DNA of 64,000 nt, taken from NCBI GenBank assembly GCA_937969505.1, contig CALBWA010000004.1, forward strand, positions 89,683 through 153,682. Reading direction: 5' to 3'. Origin of the DNA: an uncultured Erythrobacter sp. Its GTDB lineage: Bacteria > Pseudomonadota > Alphaproteobacteria > Sphingomonadales > Sphingomonadaceae. Positions within the stretch are counted from its first letter, which is position 1; each line of letters opens with the position of its first letter. The translations under genes were made by a program, and so were the position numbers. The notes beneath the pieces were generated by a model, which was not told the origin of the DNA, searched no databases, and worked only from the letters and a program-made list of their open reading frames with translations. Shown here piece by piece: positions 8,698-18,424 of the stretch.

Positions 8698-9944
8698 CAG
8701 CTTTTCTCGAATTTGTTGCGCAAATAAATGGCCAGGCCATTCATCAGCAGGAGGAATATCAGCAGCACGATGATAGCGGCACTGGTCCGCTCGACAAAGC
8801 CCCGGTCGATTTCATCCGACCACAGGAAGATTTGTACCGGCAGAACGGTCGCCGGAGAGGTGAAACCATCTGGCGGAGTAGCGACAAAGGCACGCATGCC
8901 AATCATCAGCAGCGGTGCCGTTTCGCCCAGGGCACGAGCCATGCCGATGATTGTCCCGGTCAAAATACCCGGCAGGGCCAGTGGTAGCACATGGTGGAAC
9001 ACGACCTGGATGGGCGACGCGCCCACCGCCAGGGCGCCATCGCGTATGGATGGCGGCACAGCCTTGATGGCATTGCGGCCTGAAATGACGATGACCGGCA
9101 TCGTCATAAGTGCCAGGGTCATACCGCCAATCAACGGTGCCGAACGTAAGTTTGGGAATATCCACAAGAATACGGCCAGACCAAGCAGACCAAAAATGAT
9201 CGAAGGGACAGCGGCCAGATTGTTGATCGAAACCTCGATCACATCCGTCCAGCGATTTTTTGGAGCATATTCTTCGAGATAGAGGGCCGCCAGAACGCCG
9301 ATGGGGAAGGCCAGAAGCAAGGTGACGATCATGGTCAGGATCGAACCTTTCAGAGCACCCCAAATGCCAGCCAGCTGCGGGTCAGTGGCGTCAGAGCGTT
9401 GCAGGAAGCCGAAATCGAAATTTTTGCTGAGCTTGCCCTCTTTCTCAAGCTGGCTGGCCAGCGTCTGCAGTTCGGGCGAGCCTTCCTCATCCATGGCGGC
9501 AGACAAGTCTGCACTTGCCGGGAGCATGTAGGTGTGTTCGGCTTGAACCAAGGCAGGATTAGCCTGTAATGTTGCGCCGACTTCGCGCCAGGCCTGCATG
9601 CTGAGCTGTGCCGCGCCCGTCTCGCCCAGCTCTTCGCTCGCGGCCTGCATGACCAATTCCTGCAAGCCTTGCACTTCAAGTGTATCCATGGCGCTTGATG
9701 CTTGCAGCTGCTCTGCTGTGGCTGATACGCCGCGCTCGGCAAAATTGATTGGCACAGCCAGTTCGGCACGCTGGAAGCCGCCGATCCCATTGATCGTCAT
9801 GCTGCCGAGCAGAAAGATCAGCACTGCGACGGAGAAGATGATCGCGCTGAGGCCAGCCAGCTTGAACCTGCGTTCAGCAGCATAGCGCTTTTTCAGGCGG
9901 GCAGCGAAGGCATCGCTGCGGGTGGGGGCGGCAAGTTCACTCAT
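8694..9944 (-). CDS. pstA: Phosphate ABC transporter permease PstA (long form)
   Basis: This inner-membrane permease of the Pst importer has 416 residues. The C-terminal half is the standard BPD permease domain with the EAA-like loop [20 protein letters not shown]. The N-terminal part has one helix (about residues 33-53) followed by a roughly 150-residue periplasmic region, the extension common in alphaproteobacterial PstA (DUF3333-type), with no known function. ATG 9944 (MSELAAP) is chosen; it overlaps pstC by eight bases, and a frame to 9980 would overlap further. Confidence 0.95.
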   Translation of the reverse strand: MSELAAPTRSDAFAARLKKRYAAERRFKLAGLSAIIFSVAVLIFLLGSMTINGIGGFQRAELAVPINFAERGVSATAEQLQASSAMDTLEVQGLQELVMQAASEELGETGAAQLSMQAWREVGATLQANPALVQAEHTYMLPASADLSAAMDEEGSPELQTLASQLEKEGKLSKNFDFGFLQRSDATDPQLAGIWGALKGSILTMIVTLLLAFPIGVLAALYLEEYAPKNRWTDVIEVSINNLAAVPSIIFGLLGLAVFLWIFPNLRSAPLIGGMTLALMTMPVIVISGRNAIKAVPPSIRDGALAVGASPIQVVFHHVLPLALPGILTGTIIGMARALGETAPLLMIGMRAFVATPPDGFTSPATVLPVQIFLWSDEIDRGFVERTSAAIIVLLIFLLLMNGLAIYLRNKFEKSW

Positions 9945-11322
9945 AGGCTTCGCGGAACCGTTTGACGACGCGTAGAGCAATGAAGTTTAAACCCAGCGTC
10001 ACGAGGAAAAGGACAAATCCCAAGGCAAATGCGCTCAGGGTGGCCGGATGGTCAAAACTGCCTTCACCGGTCAGCATGGCCACGATCTGGAAGGTGACTG
10101 TTGTCATGGCCTCCAGTGGGTTGGCTGTAAGGTTTGCAGCAGCTCCTGCTGCCATCACGACAATCATGGTCTCGCCAATGGCCCGACTGATGGCGAGCAT
10201 GACCCCGGCGACGATGCCGGGCAAAGCTGCAGGAATCAGAACCTTGCGGATGGTTTCCGACGTGGTGGCACCCATGGCTAGGCTGCCGTCGCGCATTGCG
10301 CTGGGAACAGCCGCAATCGAATCATCCGCCATTGATGAGACAAACGGAATGATCATGACCCCCATGACAAGGCCGGCCGCAAGCGCGCTTTCGCTCGAAG
10401 CGTTGGTAAGCCCGATCGAGAAGGCGAAATCACGGATCGCGGGAGCCACTGTCAGCGCGGCGAAATAACCATAGACCACCGTCGGCACACCGGCGAGAAT
10501 TTCGAGCATGGGTTTGACCCAGGCGCGGACCCGCGGATTGGCGTACTGCGTTAGATAGATCGCGCTCATCAGACCCAGCGGAATTGCGACGATCATTGCG
10601 ATGACCGCGCCGATGTAGATCGTGCCCCAGAACAGCGGAATCGCGCCATAACGTGAAGCGTCCGGATTTGCAGCGTTGCTCATCGGATCGGGGCCCCAAA
10701 AGGTGCCGAACAGGAAATCGATCGGGTTGACCATGCCAAAGAAACGGAAGGTTTCGAAAACCAGGCTGGCGAAAATGCCGAAGGTCGTCAGGATGGCGAC
10801 CAGCGATGCCAGCAACAAAATCACCATGACGGTTCGTTCAACCCGTGTGCGGGCGGAAAAATCCGGGCGCAGCTTCAGAAATGCAAACAAGCCGCAAGCA
10901 AATGCGATGGTGATCGAAACAATGATACCGATCCAGTTGTAGCGTGACATCGCATCGCGAAACGGCTCGACGAACAGCTGAGCATCGGGATTGAAAACGC
11001 CGATTGCATTGCCGCTGGCAACCGCTTGCGCTTCAGAAAGAATGGCGTCGCGCTGAAAGCCAAAGGCGGGAAGGCTGGATGCTGCATCACTCGCCAGAAC
11101 CGACTGTATCACCAGCTGCGGAGACAGGATCAACCATATGATGACGAACAGCAGCGTAGGGATGACAACCCATAAGGCAACATACCAGGCGTGGTAATTG
11201 GGCCGTGACGCCATGCGCCGCACACCAGCATCCTGCTGAAAACTCCACGCCTTGGCCCGGGCTGCCAACCAGCCCGCCAGACCCAGTCCAACAGCGATCA
11301 GAATAAGCGAAATAGGCGACAT
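9937..11322 (-). CDS. pstC: Phosphate ABC transporter permease PstC (long form)
   Basis: This 461-residue partner permease of PstA has an N-terminal extension of about 200 residues with several helices (the DUF3708-type region found in long PstC), then the permease domain with GATTSETIRKVLIPAALPGI as the coupling loop. It is the first pst gene after a 183-base gap from phoR, and a Pho-box-like site lies about 175 bases upstream. No periplasmic binding protein gene (pstS) is present in the window, so it must be encoded elsewhere. Confidence 0.95.
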   Translation of the reverse strand: MSPISLILIAVGLGLAGWLAARAKAWSFQQDAGVRRMASRPNYHAWYVALWVVIPTLLFVIIWLILSPQLVIQSVLASDAASSLPAFGFQRDAILSEAQAVASGNAIGVFNPDAQLFVEPFRDAMSRYNWIGIIVSITIAFACGLFAFLKLRPDFSARTRVERTVMVILLLASLVAILTTFGIFASLVFETFRFFGMVNPIDFLFGTFWGPDPMSNAANPDASRYGAIPLFWGTIYIGAVIAMIVAIPLGLMSAIYLTQYANPRVRAWVKPMLEILAGVPTVVYGYFAALTVAPAIRDFAFSIGLTNASSESALAAGLVMGVMIIPFVSSMADDSIAAVPSAMRDGSLAMGATTSETIRKVLIPAALPGIVAGVMLAISRAIGETMIVVMAAGAAANLTANPLEAMTTVTFQIVAMLTGEGSFDHPATLSAFALGFVLFLVTLGLNFIALRVVKRFREAYE

Positions 11323-11496
11323 TGGCTAAAGCCTGACACTTTCCGTGATAATCTGTCCGGGGCTGACATGGTCAACAACTGCCCCTTTGCGGATTCGCCG
11401 ATTAGGCATTGTGGCGCGCGGGATCAAGCGCAGGCGGTTCTCGATGCCGCAGACTGTGGATTGTCCTTGGCACATGAGGATGAATGTTCATGAAAT

Positions 11497-11514
11497 AAGA
11501 CAATTTCATGACAG
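11497..11514 (-). promoter_or_regulatory. Pho-box-like PhoB binding site upstream of pstC
   Basis: On the minus strand the sequence reads CTGTCAT-GAAA-TTGTCTT: two heptamers 11 bases apart, the classic Pho-box arrangement. The first is a perfect CTGTCAT; the second matches five of seven. It overlaps the end of phoR and points to a starvation-induced promoter for pstCAB-phoU-phoB separate from that of phoR. Seen by eye; binding is inferred. Confidence 0.6.
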
Positions 11515-12732
11515 TGTTGCGTCTGTAGCAATTTCGTCACCCTGACTGTCATCTTTCTCCAGCACAACGGGGAATCTGACGGTTACGCTCGTTCCCTCAC
11601 CCTGCGTGCTGGATATGTCGAGCCTGCCGCGATGCCGTTCAACAATATGTTTGACGATGGCCAACCCCAAGCCGGTCCCGCCAGAGGCTCTGCTGCGGCC
11701 GGGATCGGTGCGATAGAACCGGCGAGTGAGGTGAGGAATGTGTTCAGGGGCAATGCCTTCGCCTTGGTCGGCAACGGTCAGCCGCACCTGATTGTCGCGC
11801 GCAGTGTGAAGCGAAACCGTTACCGGCTTGTCATTAGCCCCGTAATTGAAAGCATTATCGACCAAATTGCGGACCAATTGCTCGAGCTGCTGGGCGTCGC
11901 CCGCAACCACTGCGTCGGTGGAGACATCAAAAATCAGTCGATCCGTGCGCTCTGCACCAGCGGCGTCCCGAGCGGCTCGTTCCAGCAAAGGCGGAAACGA
12001 GATTCGTTCGCTTGGCTGATCGTGCTTTTCCGCCTCGACCCGTGAAAGCGACATCAGGTCGCTAACCAGGCTTTGCAAGCGGCGCGATTCGCGAAGCACG
12101 GTACCGTAAAATTTCCTGGTAGTGGATGGATCCATCTCCCCAGCATCTTCGCTCAGTGTCTCGACGTAACCGATGATGGAGGCAAGGGGAGTGCGCAATT
12201 CGTGACTGGCATTGGCGACGAAGTCCGTATGCGCCCGGCTGATGTCTGCCTCTGCAGTCTGATTGACCAGTTCGATCACGGCGAGATTGTCGGTGATGGT
12301 CTGGCGCTTGATTTGCCAGATATCGCGTCTGCGAACGAGGCCGCGGACGATCGCGGTTCCGTTTCGGCCCTGGTCCAGCAGAGCGATCGCCTCTGGCTGT
12401 CTGAATGCGACACGCACGTCTTGGCCGATAATGTGGCGGCCCAGCAATTTGCGGGCAGCCCGGTTGGCATCTGCGATCTTGTTGGCTTGGGTTAACAACA
12501 AAGGGGTGGCAGCATATTCGATCAATTCGCGCATATTGTCGCGAGACAGCGGCTTCTCCGTCTTCTGCGCCCGCGTATCAGGCGCGCGCAGTGAAGCCAG
12601 AAACAACGATCCGACCCAAAGGATAAGGACGGCTATGGACAGAGCAGGCTCAAGGCCAGCGGTCAGCAGACCGATGAATGCGACAATCGCAAGCAGAATG
12701 CCGATGGTGGGGATTTGGCTACGCTGATCCAT
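11506..12732 (-). CDS. phoR: Phosphate regulon sensor histidine kinase PhoR
   Basis: This 408-residue inner-membrane kinase phosphorylates PhoB when phosphate is scarce. Two membrane helices lie at residues about 8-26 and 31-48, followed by a PAS-like segment (residues 65-155), a HisKA domain with the phospho-acceptor H177 in ANASHELRTPL, and an HATPase_c domain (VRNLVDNAFNYGAN, VADQGEGI, SGGTGLGLAIVKHIVE). The absence of a large periplasmic domain is normal for PhoR, which senses through PstB/PhoU. It is the first gene of the block and is read together with or just before pstC. Confidence 0.95.
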   Translation of the reverse strand: MDQRSQIPTIGILLAIVAFIGLLTAGLEPALSIAVLILWVGSLFLASLRAPDTRAQKTEKPLSRDNMRELIEYAATPLLLTQANKIADANRAARKLLGRHIIGQDVRVAFRQPEAIALLDQGRNGTAIVRGLVRRRDIWQIKRQTITDNLAVIELVNQTAEADISRAHTDFVANASHELRTPLASIIGYVETLSEDAGEMDPSTTRKFYGTVLRESRRLQSLVSDLMSLSRVEAEKHDQPSERISFPPLLERAARDAAGAERTDRLIFDVSTDAVVAGDAQQLEQLVRNLVDNAFNYGANDKPVTVSLHTARDNQVRLTVADQGEGIAPEHIPHLTRRFYRTDPGRSRASGGTGLGLAIVKHIVERHRGRLDISSTQGEGTSVTVRFPVVLEKDDSQGDEIATDATLS

Positions 12733-12833
12733 GTGTGCCGCGCCATATCATAGGCAGCACCGGAGGGAACCCGCAATTCAACCCAATTGGTGCGCCCAGA
12801 TGGGCGTAGACACTATAAAGAGTTGAAAAGAGG

Positions 12834-12908
12834 TGGTGACCCCTACGGGAATCGAACCCGTGTTTCAGCCGTGAAAGGGCCGCGTCCTAACCGCTAGACG
12901 AAGGGGCC
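12834..12908 (-). tRNA. tRNA-Glu (TTC anticodon)
   Basis: The minus strand folds as a tRNA: acceptor GGCCCCT pairing with AGGGGTC, D-arm around TCTAGCGGTTAGGAC, anticodon stem CGGCC/GGCTG with loop CTTTCAC (anticodon TTC), T-arm CGGGTTCGATTCCCG, discriminator A and an encoded CCA. Confidence 0.96.
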
Positions 12909-12970
12909 ATCGCAGAAGCGAGAGCGCGCCTTTACGGGGCACTTGGGTGGGGGTCAACCCCTGCTATGCC

Positions 12971-14758
12971 TCAATCTGCAAAAGCTGCGTCTTCGAGATG
13001 AATTTCTGCCTGCGGACGATTGCCCCAATCATCGATCTTGGCGCGTCCGGCCAAGTGGAATTTGCGCCCTGCCGACCTGTGCAGCAAAGTTTGCGCCATT
13101 TCCGTTTCTGCCGCGCGGAATGCGATGCCCTTTATCGAGCGGCCATCGTCACCCGCGGCAATGATACGCAAATGATCCTGGCCGACAATATCCGCCTTGA
13201 TGATTCGAACAGGCCCAAGCGCGATGCGCGGACCAGGCCAGCCCACGCCATAGGGACCAGCTTTATCGAGCGTTTCCACCAGTTCAGGTGTCAACCCGCC
13301 GGGCGCAACCGATATGTCGAGCAGCATACTTTGGTTTTCACGTGCCTTGGCAATATCTTTGGACAGGCGCTGGTCGAGGAAGTCGGCAAAGGCGGCCAGT
13401 TGATCCCTATGTATGGTCAACCCAGCGGCCATTGCGTGTCCGCCGCCTGCCTCCAGCAGACCCTGTTCGCGCGCAGCAATAATTGCCGCGCCCAGATCGA
13501 CACCTGAAATCGATCGGCCAGAACCCTTTCCGACGCCCGTTTCATCGTCCACTGCAATTACGATGGACGGTCGGCCAGTCTTTTCTTTTATCCGTCCAGC
13601 GACAATGCCGATCACGCCCGGGTGCCAGCCAGCACCAGAGACAACCACGACCGCGCGGTTGCCTTGGCCAGCGACCTGGTCCTCTGCCTGTTCCTGCACT
13701 GCGGCCTCAATCGTGCGCCGGTCTTCATTTAGGGATGACAATTGTTCCGAAATACTGCGCGCTTCATCGGGATCAGTGGACGTCAACAGGCGCACGCCCA
13801 GCGTCGATTCGCCAACGCGTCCGCCGGCATTGATGCGCGGACCAAGAGCAAAGCCCAAATCGCTGCACTGGGGTGCACGCTTCAACCGGCTGGCATCAAT
13901 CAGGGCCGCCATACCGATCCGCTCTCGCCGGGCCATTATCTTGAGACCTTGCGACACAAAGGCCCGGTTGAGGCCGTGCAGGGCTGCAACATCGGCAACG
14001 GTGCCGAGCGCAACCAAATCCAGAAGACCCATAAGATTGGGTTCTTTTCGATCTTTGAAGAAACCGCGACCACGCATTACCCGAACGATTGCGATGGCCA
14101 GCAGGAAGGCAACACCCACCGCCGCCAGATGGCCATGCGCAGCTGCGATATCGTTTTCATCCAACCGATTCGGATTGACCATGGCTGCTGCCAGGGGAAG
14201 GTCAGGCGAACATTTGTGGTGATCGACCACTATAACATCGACACCAGCGTCATGCGCCTGCTTCAGCGCATCATGCGCCATGGCTCCGCAATCGACGGTG
14301 ATGATAAGGCTCGATCCTTGTCGACCAAGTCTGACCAGAGCCTCGCCGCTGGGGCCATAACCCTCGAGCAATCGGTCGGGAATATAATAGTCAGCTGTTG
14401 CGCCCAGATCGCGCAGCAATTCCACCAGCAAAGCTGCACTGGTTGCGCCATCCACATCGTAATCGCCGTAAACGGTGATCGCTTCCTGTCCCATAACTGC
14501 CTGGGTGATGCGTTCTGCTGCCGTCTCCATATCGTTGAATTGCGAAGGGTCTGGCAGAAACTCGCGCAAGGTAGGATTGGCATGGCGCGCAACATCGGAT
14601 GGGGCGACTCCGCGGGTCAACAGCAATTGGGTGAGTATGTCGTCGGCAATCGAAGATTCGCCGCCATGCAGCGCCATATTGCCACCGCGCCAGTGCCATG
14701 CCCGGCCCGAAAGTGATGATGACACCCCGAGCACCGGGGCGAGCGAAGGTGAAGCCAT
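12971..14758 (-). CDS. recJ: Single-stranded-DNA-specific exonuclease RecJ
   Basis: RecJ degrades single-stranded DNA 5' to 3' in recombination and mismatch repair. The 595-residue protein has the DHH-family motifs: YGDYDVDG (residues 97-104, metal-binding aspartates), VDCGA near residue 154, and VVVDHHKCSPDLP near residue 175-187. Further on are GPRINAGGRVGE and the DHHA1-type GKGSGRSISGVDLGAAI and GGGHAMAAGLT segments. The length is typical. ATG 14758 gives a normal N terminus (SGRAWHWR, as in alphaproteobacterial RecJ). The gene is divergent from the flavodoxin-like gene at 14841. Confidence 0.96.
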   Translation of the reverse strand: MASPSLAPVLGVSSSLSGRAWHWRGGNMALHGGESSIADDILTQLLLTRGVAPSDVARHANPTLREFLPDPSQFNDMETAAERITQAVMGQEAITVYGDYDVDGATSAALLVELLRDLGATADYYIPDRLLEGYGPSGEALVRLGRQGSSLIITVDCGAMAHDALKQAHDAGVDVIVVDHHKCSPDLPLAAAMVNPNRLDENDIAAAHGHLAAVGVAFLLAIAIVRVMRGRGFFKDRKEPNLMGLLDLVALGTVADVAALHGLNRAFVSQGLKIMARRERIGMAALIDASRLKRAPQCSDLGFALGPRINAGGRVGESTLGVRLLTSTDPDEARSISEQLSSLNEDRRTIEAAVQEQAEDQVAGQGNRAVVVVSGAGWHPGVIGIVAGRIKEKTGRPSIVIAVDDETGVGKGSGRSISGVDLGAAIIAAREQGLLEAGGGHAMAAGLTIHRDQLAAFADFLDQRLSKDIAKARENQSMLLDISVAPGGLTPELVETLDKAGPYGVGWPGPRIALGPVRIIKADIVGQDHLRIIAAGDDGRSIKGIAFRAAETEMAQTLLHRSAGRKFHLAGRAKIDDWGNRPQAEIHLEDAAFAD

Positions 14759-14840
14759 GAACGCTTTGTAACGGAACTGGTGCCATCATGACAGCCAGAA
14801 CGATTGACATTCGACAACTCGTTGTCTTTGTGGAGGTTAA

Positions 14841-15326
14841 ATGGATTCCTCCCCCATCCTGATCGCATGGCATAGCAGAACGGGCGCCAGTAGCGCGCTT
14901 GCCCGGGCTGCCGCAGATGGCGCCGGCGATGCCGCTAGATTGATGGTCGCCAACACTGTCACTCCATCTGATATACTTGCCGCACAGGCCTATCTGTTTG
15001 TTTGCCCTGAAAATCTTGCCAGCATGACCGGGGCGATGAAGGAAATGTTCGATACCTGTTATTATCCGGTATTGGGCCAGATCGAAGGGCGTCCCTTTGC
15101 CACCATCATTGCAGCAGGATCTGACGGTGAAGGCGCGCAGCGTCAGATCGACCGGATCGCAACCGGCTGGCGCTTGCGACGTGTCGCGGACCCGATTATT
15201 GTCAATTTTGCCGCTGATACCCCCCAATCGATCCTTGCCGATAAGACCGTGCAAGAAAAAGATCTCAGAACCTGCCGTGAATTGGGCAGTTTGCTTAGGG
15301 AAGGGCTGGAAATTGGCCTGTTTTGA
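14841..15326 (+). CDS. Flavodoxin-like fold protein
   Basis: This 161-residue protein looks like a flavodoxin/NAD(P)H-dependent reductase-like FMN fold: an N-terminal beta strand with a phosphate-binding loop (LIAWHSRTGASSALARA, residues 7-23), the strand AYLFVCPENLASMTGAMKE (residues 49-67) and FATIIAAGSDGEGA. It probably carries FMN and acts in electron transfer or quinone/flavin reduction; the substrate is unknown. A strong ribosome site (GGAGG) precedes the ATG. The next gene downstream (15406) is in the same direction, 79 bases away. Confidence 0.75.
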   Translation: MDSSPILIAWHSRTGASSALARAAADGAGDAARLMVANTVTPSDILAAQAYLFVCPENLASMTGAMKEMFDTCYYPVLGQIEGRPFATIIAAGSDGEGAQRQIDRIATGWRLRRVADPIIVNFAADTPQSILADKTVQEKDLRTCRELGSLLREGLEIGLF

Positions 15327-15405
15327 CCGCAACATTATCGTGACCTAAGTATATTTCCTTATCGCTGACTATCGGATTGCTTGGTACAAAGGATAAATCT
15401 TCACT

Positions 15406-16182
15406 GTGTTTCGCGCTGAAATTGGAGATGTACCAATCTCGTCCGACATTGATCGATCCGCAATTTTGCAGAGCAATCGCGTCGGGCTTGGCCTTTTGAT
15501 GGCGAAAGAAGCTGGTCTCGACGAGGTCGCATGGCGCGAATTTGCAGGTCAGACGCCTGGCACCTTTTTTACTCCATGCGAAAAGGTTGGGGCCGAACTG
15601 CTGCGTCATGGCCTGACTTTTGATCTCATCGCAAACGACATCCGGATCAAGCCATCTGACTTCCCTGCAATGCATCTGATTGACCTAAAAGACGGAAATG
15701 CCGAGCTCGATTTCGATGTGATCAATCTGCTACCCGGCCCGCATATCAACGCTGGCATACGGGCATTGCCTATTGTGCGTGGGTTTATGGAACTGGCCCG
15801 CGACATTGTGCTTTATTTTCCCGCTGTAAAGGCGGTCTACTGGCCGCCTGCCCAGGCGATAATCGGGCGGCAATACTTTGAATCGAGCATTTCGGCCTGG
15901 CTTGAGCAAGGGGTTTTCCCTGCGCGTGGATTGGTGGAATTTGTCGAGATTGACGACAAGATTTCTCGCACCCGGGGTTTGCGTTATTTTATCGGACAGG
16001 AGCTTGAGGCCAAAACCTCGCAAGTGCTGGGATCGGGTGGCGTATTTTCTGCCGGAGCGAGGTTGGTCAACCAGCTGATACTCAACGGGCCGGTCAACCA
16101 ACAGCAGTCCATAATCACCTATGATGGTCAAACGTTGAGCTTGCATCCTGCGCAAGCTGGCCAGAAAATCCTGGTGCGATAG
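15406..16182 (+). CDS. Unrecognised conserved-looking protein, possibly DUF4261-like
   Basis: I do not recognise this 258-residue protein with confidence. It has no signal peptide or membrane helix. The middle (MELARDIVLYFPAVKAVYWP, then QYFESSISAWLEQG, residues about 125-170) resembles proteins with a DUF4261-type domain, where a tryptophan-rich strand follows a long helix, but this is a weak impression. Codon use is like the neighbours, arguing for a real gene. GTG 15406 is the start, with AAGGA about ten bases upstream. It may be co-transcribed with the flavodoxin-like gene. The stop lies 20 bases from the convergent nitronate monooxygenase. Confidence 0.6.
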   Translation: MFRAEIGDVPISSDIDRSAILQSNRVGLGLLMAKEAGLDEVAWREFAGQTPGTFFTPCEKVGAELLRHGLTFDLIANDIRIKPSDFPAMHLIDLKDGNAELDFDVINLLPGPHINAGIRALPIVRGFMELARDIVLYFPAVKAVYWPPAQAIIGRQYFESSISAWLEQGVFPARGLVEFVEIDDKISRTRGLRYFIGQELEAKTSQVLGSGGVFSAGARLVNQLILNGPVNQQQSIITYDGQTLSLHPAQAGQKILVR

Positions 16183-16202
16183 CGAGTTATCGCCGCTCTG
16201 GG

Positions 16203-17189
16203 TCAGTTCCAAGAGGTGTAAGGCTGGATTTTCTCCATCGTGTCGGCCTTTGCGGCGTGATATTCCCGCTCCATCCGGGCGACCATGTCTTCAACCGTGC
16301 CAACGCTCTTGACCGCTCCAACACCTTGGCCTGAGCCCCAGATGTCCTTCCACGCCTTCGCCTTGGTATTGCCACCGCTGCCAAAGTTCATCTTGCTTGG
16401 GTCGCTTACAGGCAGGTCATCGGGGTCGAGCCCTGCTTTCTCGATGCTGGAGCGCAGGTAGTTGCCGTGAACGCCGGTGAACAGATTGGTGTAAACGATG
16501 CCGTCCGCGCTGCCATCCACAATGCCATCCTTGTAGGCTTGGTCAGCATTGGCTTCCTCGGTCGCGATGAAGGCGCTCCCGGCGTAGCCAAAGTCGGCGC
16601 CCATGGCCTGTGCTGCCAGGATTGACCGGCCATTGGCGATAGAGCCGGACAGGGCGACTAGGCCATCGAACCACTCACGAATTTCCTGCATCAAGGCAAA
16701 GGGTGACAAGGCCCCGGCATGTCCTCCGGCACCCGCAGCGACGGGGATCAGTCCATCTGCGCCTTTTTCAATCGCCTTATTCGCAAATCGATTGTTGATT
16801 ACGTCGTGCATGGTGATGCCACCCCAATTGCGCACCGCATCAAACAATTCTGTGCGCGCTCCGAGCGAGGTTATGATCAGCGGGACCTGCCATTTCTCGC
16901 ACGTCGCCAGATCAGCCTCGACGCGGTCATTAGTCTTGTGGACGATCTGATTCACAGCAAAGGGCGCGGCTGGCTTGTCCGGGTTTTCGCGATTGTGTTT
17001 CGCCAACTCTTCGGTGATCTGGTGCAGCCATTCGTCGAGCAGCGTTTGTGGGCGTGCGTTCAGCGCTGGAAAGCTGCCGACGATGCCAGCCTTGCATTGC
17101 GCGATGACAAGCTCAGGACCCGACACGATAAACAACGGGGAGCCGATCAGTGGTAAACGCAAACGGTCAAACGGGGCGGGCAGGGACAT
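16203..17189 (-). CDS. Nitronate monooxygenase family FMN protein
   Basis: This 328-residue TIM-barrel flavoprotein of the nitronate monooxygenase (2-nitropropane dioxygenase-like) family oxidises alkyl nitronates or related compounds with O2. Landmarks are PLFIVSGPELVIAQCKAG near residue 20-37, the FMN-phosphate loop VAAGAGGHAG (residues about 148-157) with the catalytic-position histidine, and QAMGADFGYAGSAFIATEEA around residue 195. The real substrate is unknown. ATG 17189 has GGAG upstream; a frame to 17243 adds a poor extension. It follows the amidohydrolase gene on the same strand after 114 bases and is probably expressed with it. Confidence 0.88.
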   Translation of the reverse strand: MSLPAPFDRLRLPLIGSPLFIVSGPELVIAQCKAGIVGSFPALNARPQTLLDEWLHQITEELAKHNRENPDKPAAPFAVNQIVHKTNDRVEADLATCEKWQVPLIITSLGARTELFDAVRNWGGITMHDVINNRFANKAIEKGADGLIPVAAGAGGHAGALSPFALMQEIREWFDGLVALSGSIANGRSILAAQAMGADFGYAGSAFIATEEANADQAYKDGIVDGSADGIVYTNLFTGVHGNYLRSSIEKAGLDPDDLPVSDPSKMNFGSGGNTKAKAWKDIWGSGQGVGAVKSVGTVEDMVARMEREYHAAKADTMEKIQPYTSWN

Positions 17190-17303
17190 GGCAAACTCCA
17201 GTATGGAAAGACGGATCAGGGGTTCGCTTAAGCAGACGATCATCGCCTGTCGAGCGCATGATTTGGTTAGGTAAGCGGAGTTAGGCGATGCCGTAACGTC
17301 AAG

Positions 17304-18347
17304 TCAGAATGGCAATCCTTCCAGGCGATAAAAACTGGCTGCAGAAGCGGCGTACAGCGCCTTTTTCTCTGCATCGCTCGCACCCTTGGTAATCCGTTTG
17401 AAGGCGTTCCAAAGCACCGGATAGGTGGCACCCCAGCGATCCACGGGATAGTTGCTTTCAAACATTGCGCGCTCGGATCCGAAGGCCTCGATGCAGGTTT
17501 CGATATAGGGCTTCCACAATTCGGCCAGCTTCTCCGACCCCACTCCGGCTGCTGGGCCTTCTTCCGGCATTGCGCAATTGTGCATCGCCAGCCCTCCCAG
17601 CTTGATGCTGACATTCTCGCATTGGGCAAGTTCGCGAATGTTGTCCCGCCATATGCCAAAGCGTTCCTCCAGCTTGCCGGTATAGCTCGCCATGCCCAGC
17701 GGCGTGCCGCAGTGGTCCAGACATATCGGCTGATCAGGAAAGGCGCGGGCCAGATCGATCACATCGGGTATTTGCGGCTCGACAATCCAGGCGTCGAAAC
17801 TCAGGCCTCGCTTGCCCAATTCGGCAAAACCTTCGCGGAAGGCGGCTTCGCGATAAAGCCCCTCAACCTTTTGAATGGGCGGACCAAGCACTTCGGGGTC
17901 CTTGTCCCACGCAGCGGCATAACGAATTCCCCGGAACCGGTCCGGTGCTGCCTGTTGCAACCGGTCAAGCACAGGGCCTGCCTTGCTGCCCAGCATCAGA
18001 TCGGCATGGCCGATGATGCCGGCACAGGCCCGCAAGGGTCCGTAAAGGCCACTGGCGGATTGGGCGGCCACGCCGTTCACATATTCGACCTCGCCCACGA
18101 CCTTCATGTCTTCACTTGTACCGGCACGGTAAAACGCGCTGCATTCCATGAAGATGGTGCCGATGATGTTGTGACCCGTCGTAATATCGGCGTGCAGGTG
18201 ATCGAAGGTATAATAGGCTGCCGGCACTAGCGTCTCGATAAAGCGATGGCGCGGTTCGGGAAACATCGGCACCATGGGTCGCAAATCCCAGAAATGATGA
18301 TGTGGATCGATAATCGGCAGATCTGGTTCGAGGATGGTTTCGGGCAT
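17304..18347 (-). CDS. Amidohydrolase-family TIM-barrel hydrolase (COG3618 type)
   Basis: This 347-residue cytoplasmic metal-dependent hydrolase starts with the metal site IIDPHHHFWDL (residues 11-21). Further metal or substrate positions are the histidines in YTFDHLHADI and ICLDHCGTPLG, and the C-terminal FESNYPVDRWG with the last aspartate. Relatives in this group hydrolyse lactones, 2-pyrone-4,6-dicarboxylate or similar ring esters; the substrate here is unknown. ATG 18347 is chosen because the family begins just before the first strand. It is followed by the nitronate monooxygenase gene and preceded by a candidate operator cluster at 18425-18500, suggesting a small regulated catabolic unit. 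Confidence 0.85.
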   Translation of the reverse strand: MPETILEPDLPIIDPHHHFWDLRPMVPMFPEPRHRFIETLVPAAYYTFDHLHADITTGHNIIGTIFMECSAFYRAGTSEDMKVVGEVEYVNGVAAQSASGLYGPLRACAGIIGHADLMLGSKAGPVLDRLQQAAPDRFRGIRYAAAWDKDPEVLGPPIQKVEGLYREAAFREGFAELGKRGLSFDAWIVEPQIPDVIDLARAFPDQPICLDHCGTPLGMASYTGKLEERFGIWRDNIRELAQCENVSIKLGGLAMHNCAMPEEGPAAGVGSEKLAELWKPYIETCIEAFGSERAMFESNYPVDRWGATYPVLWNAFKRITKGASDAEKKALYAASAASFYRLEGLPF

Positions 18348-18424
18348 GGACGTCTCTGCTCCTCTGGATGCGCCGATCAAACATCGTTGCCGCGCCGATG
18401 GACGCAGGTTCCAGCGCAATGTTG

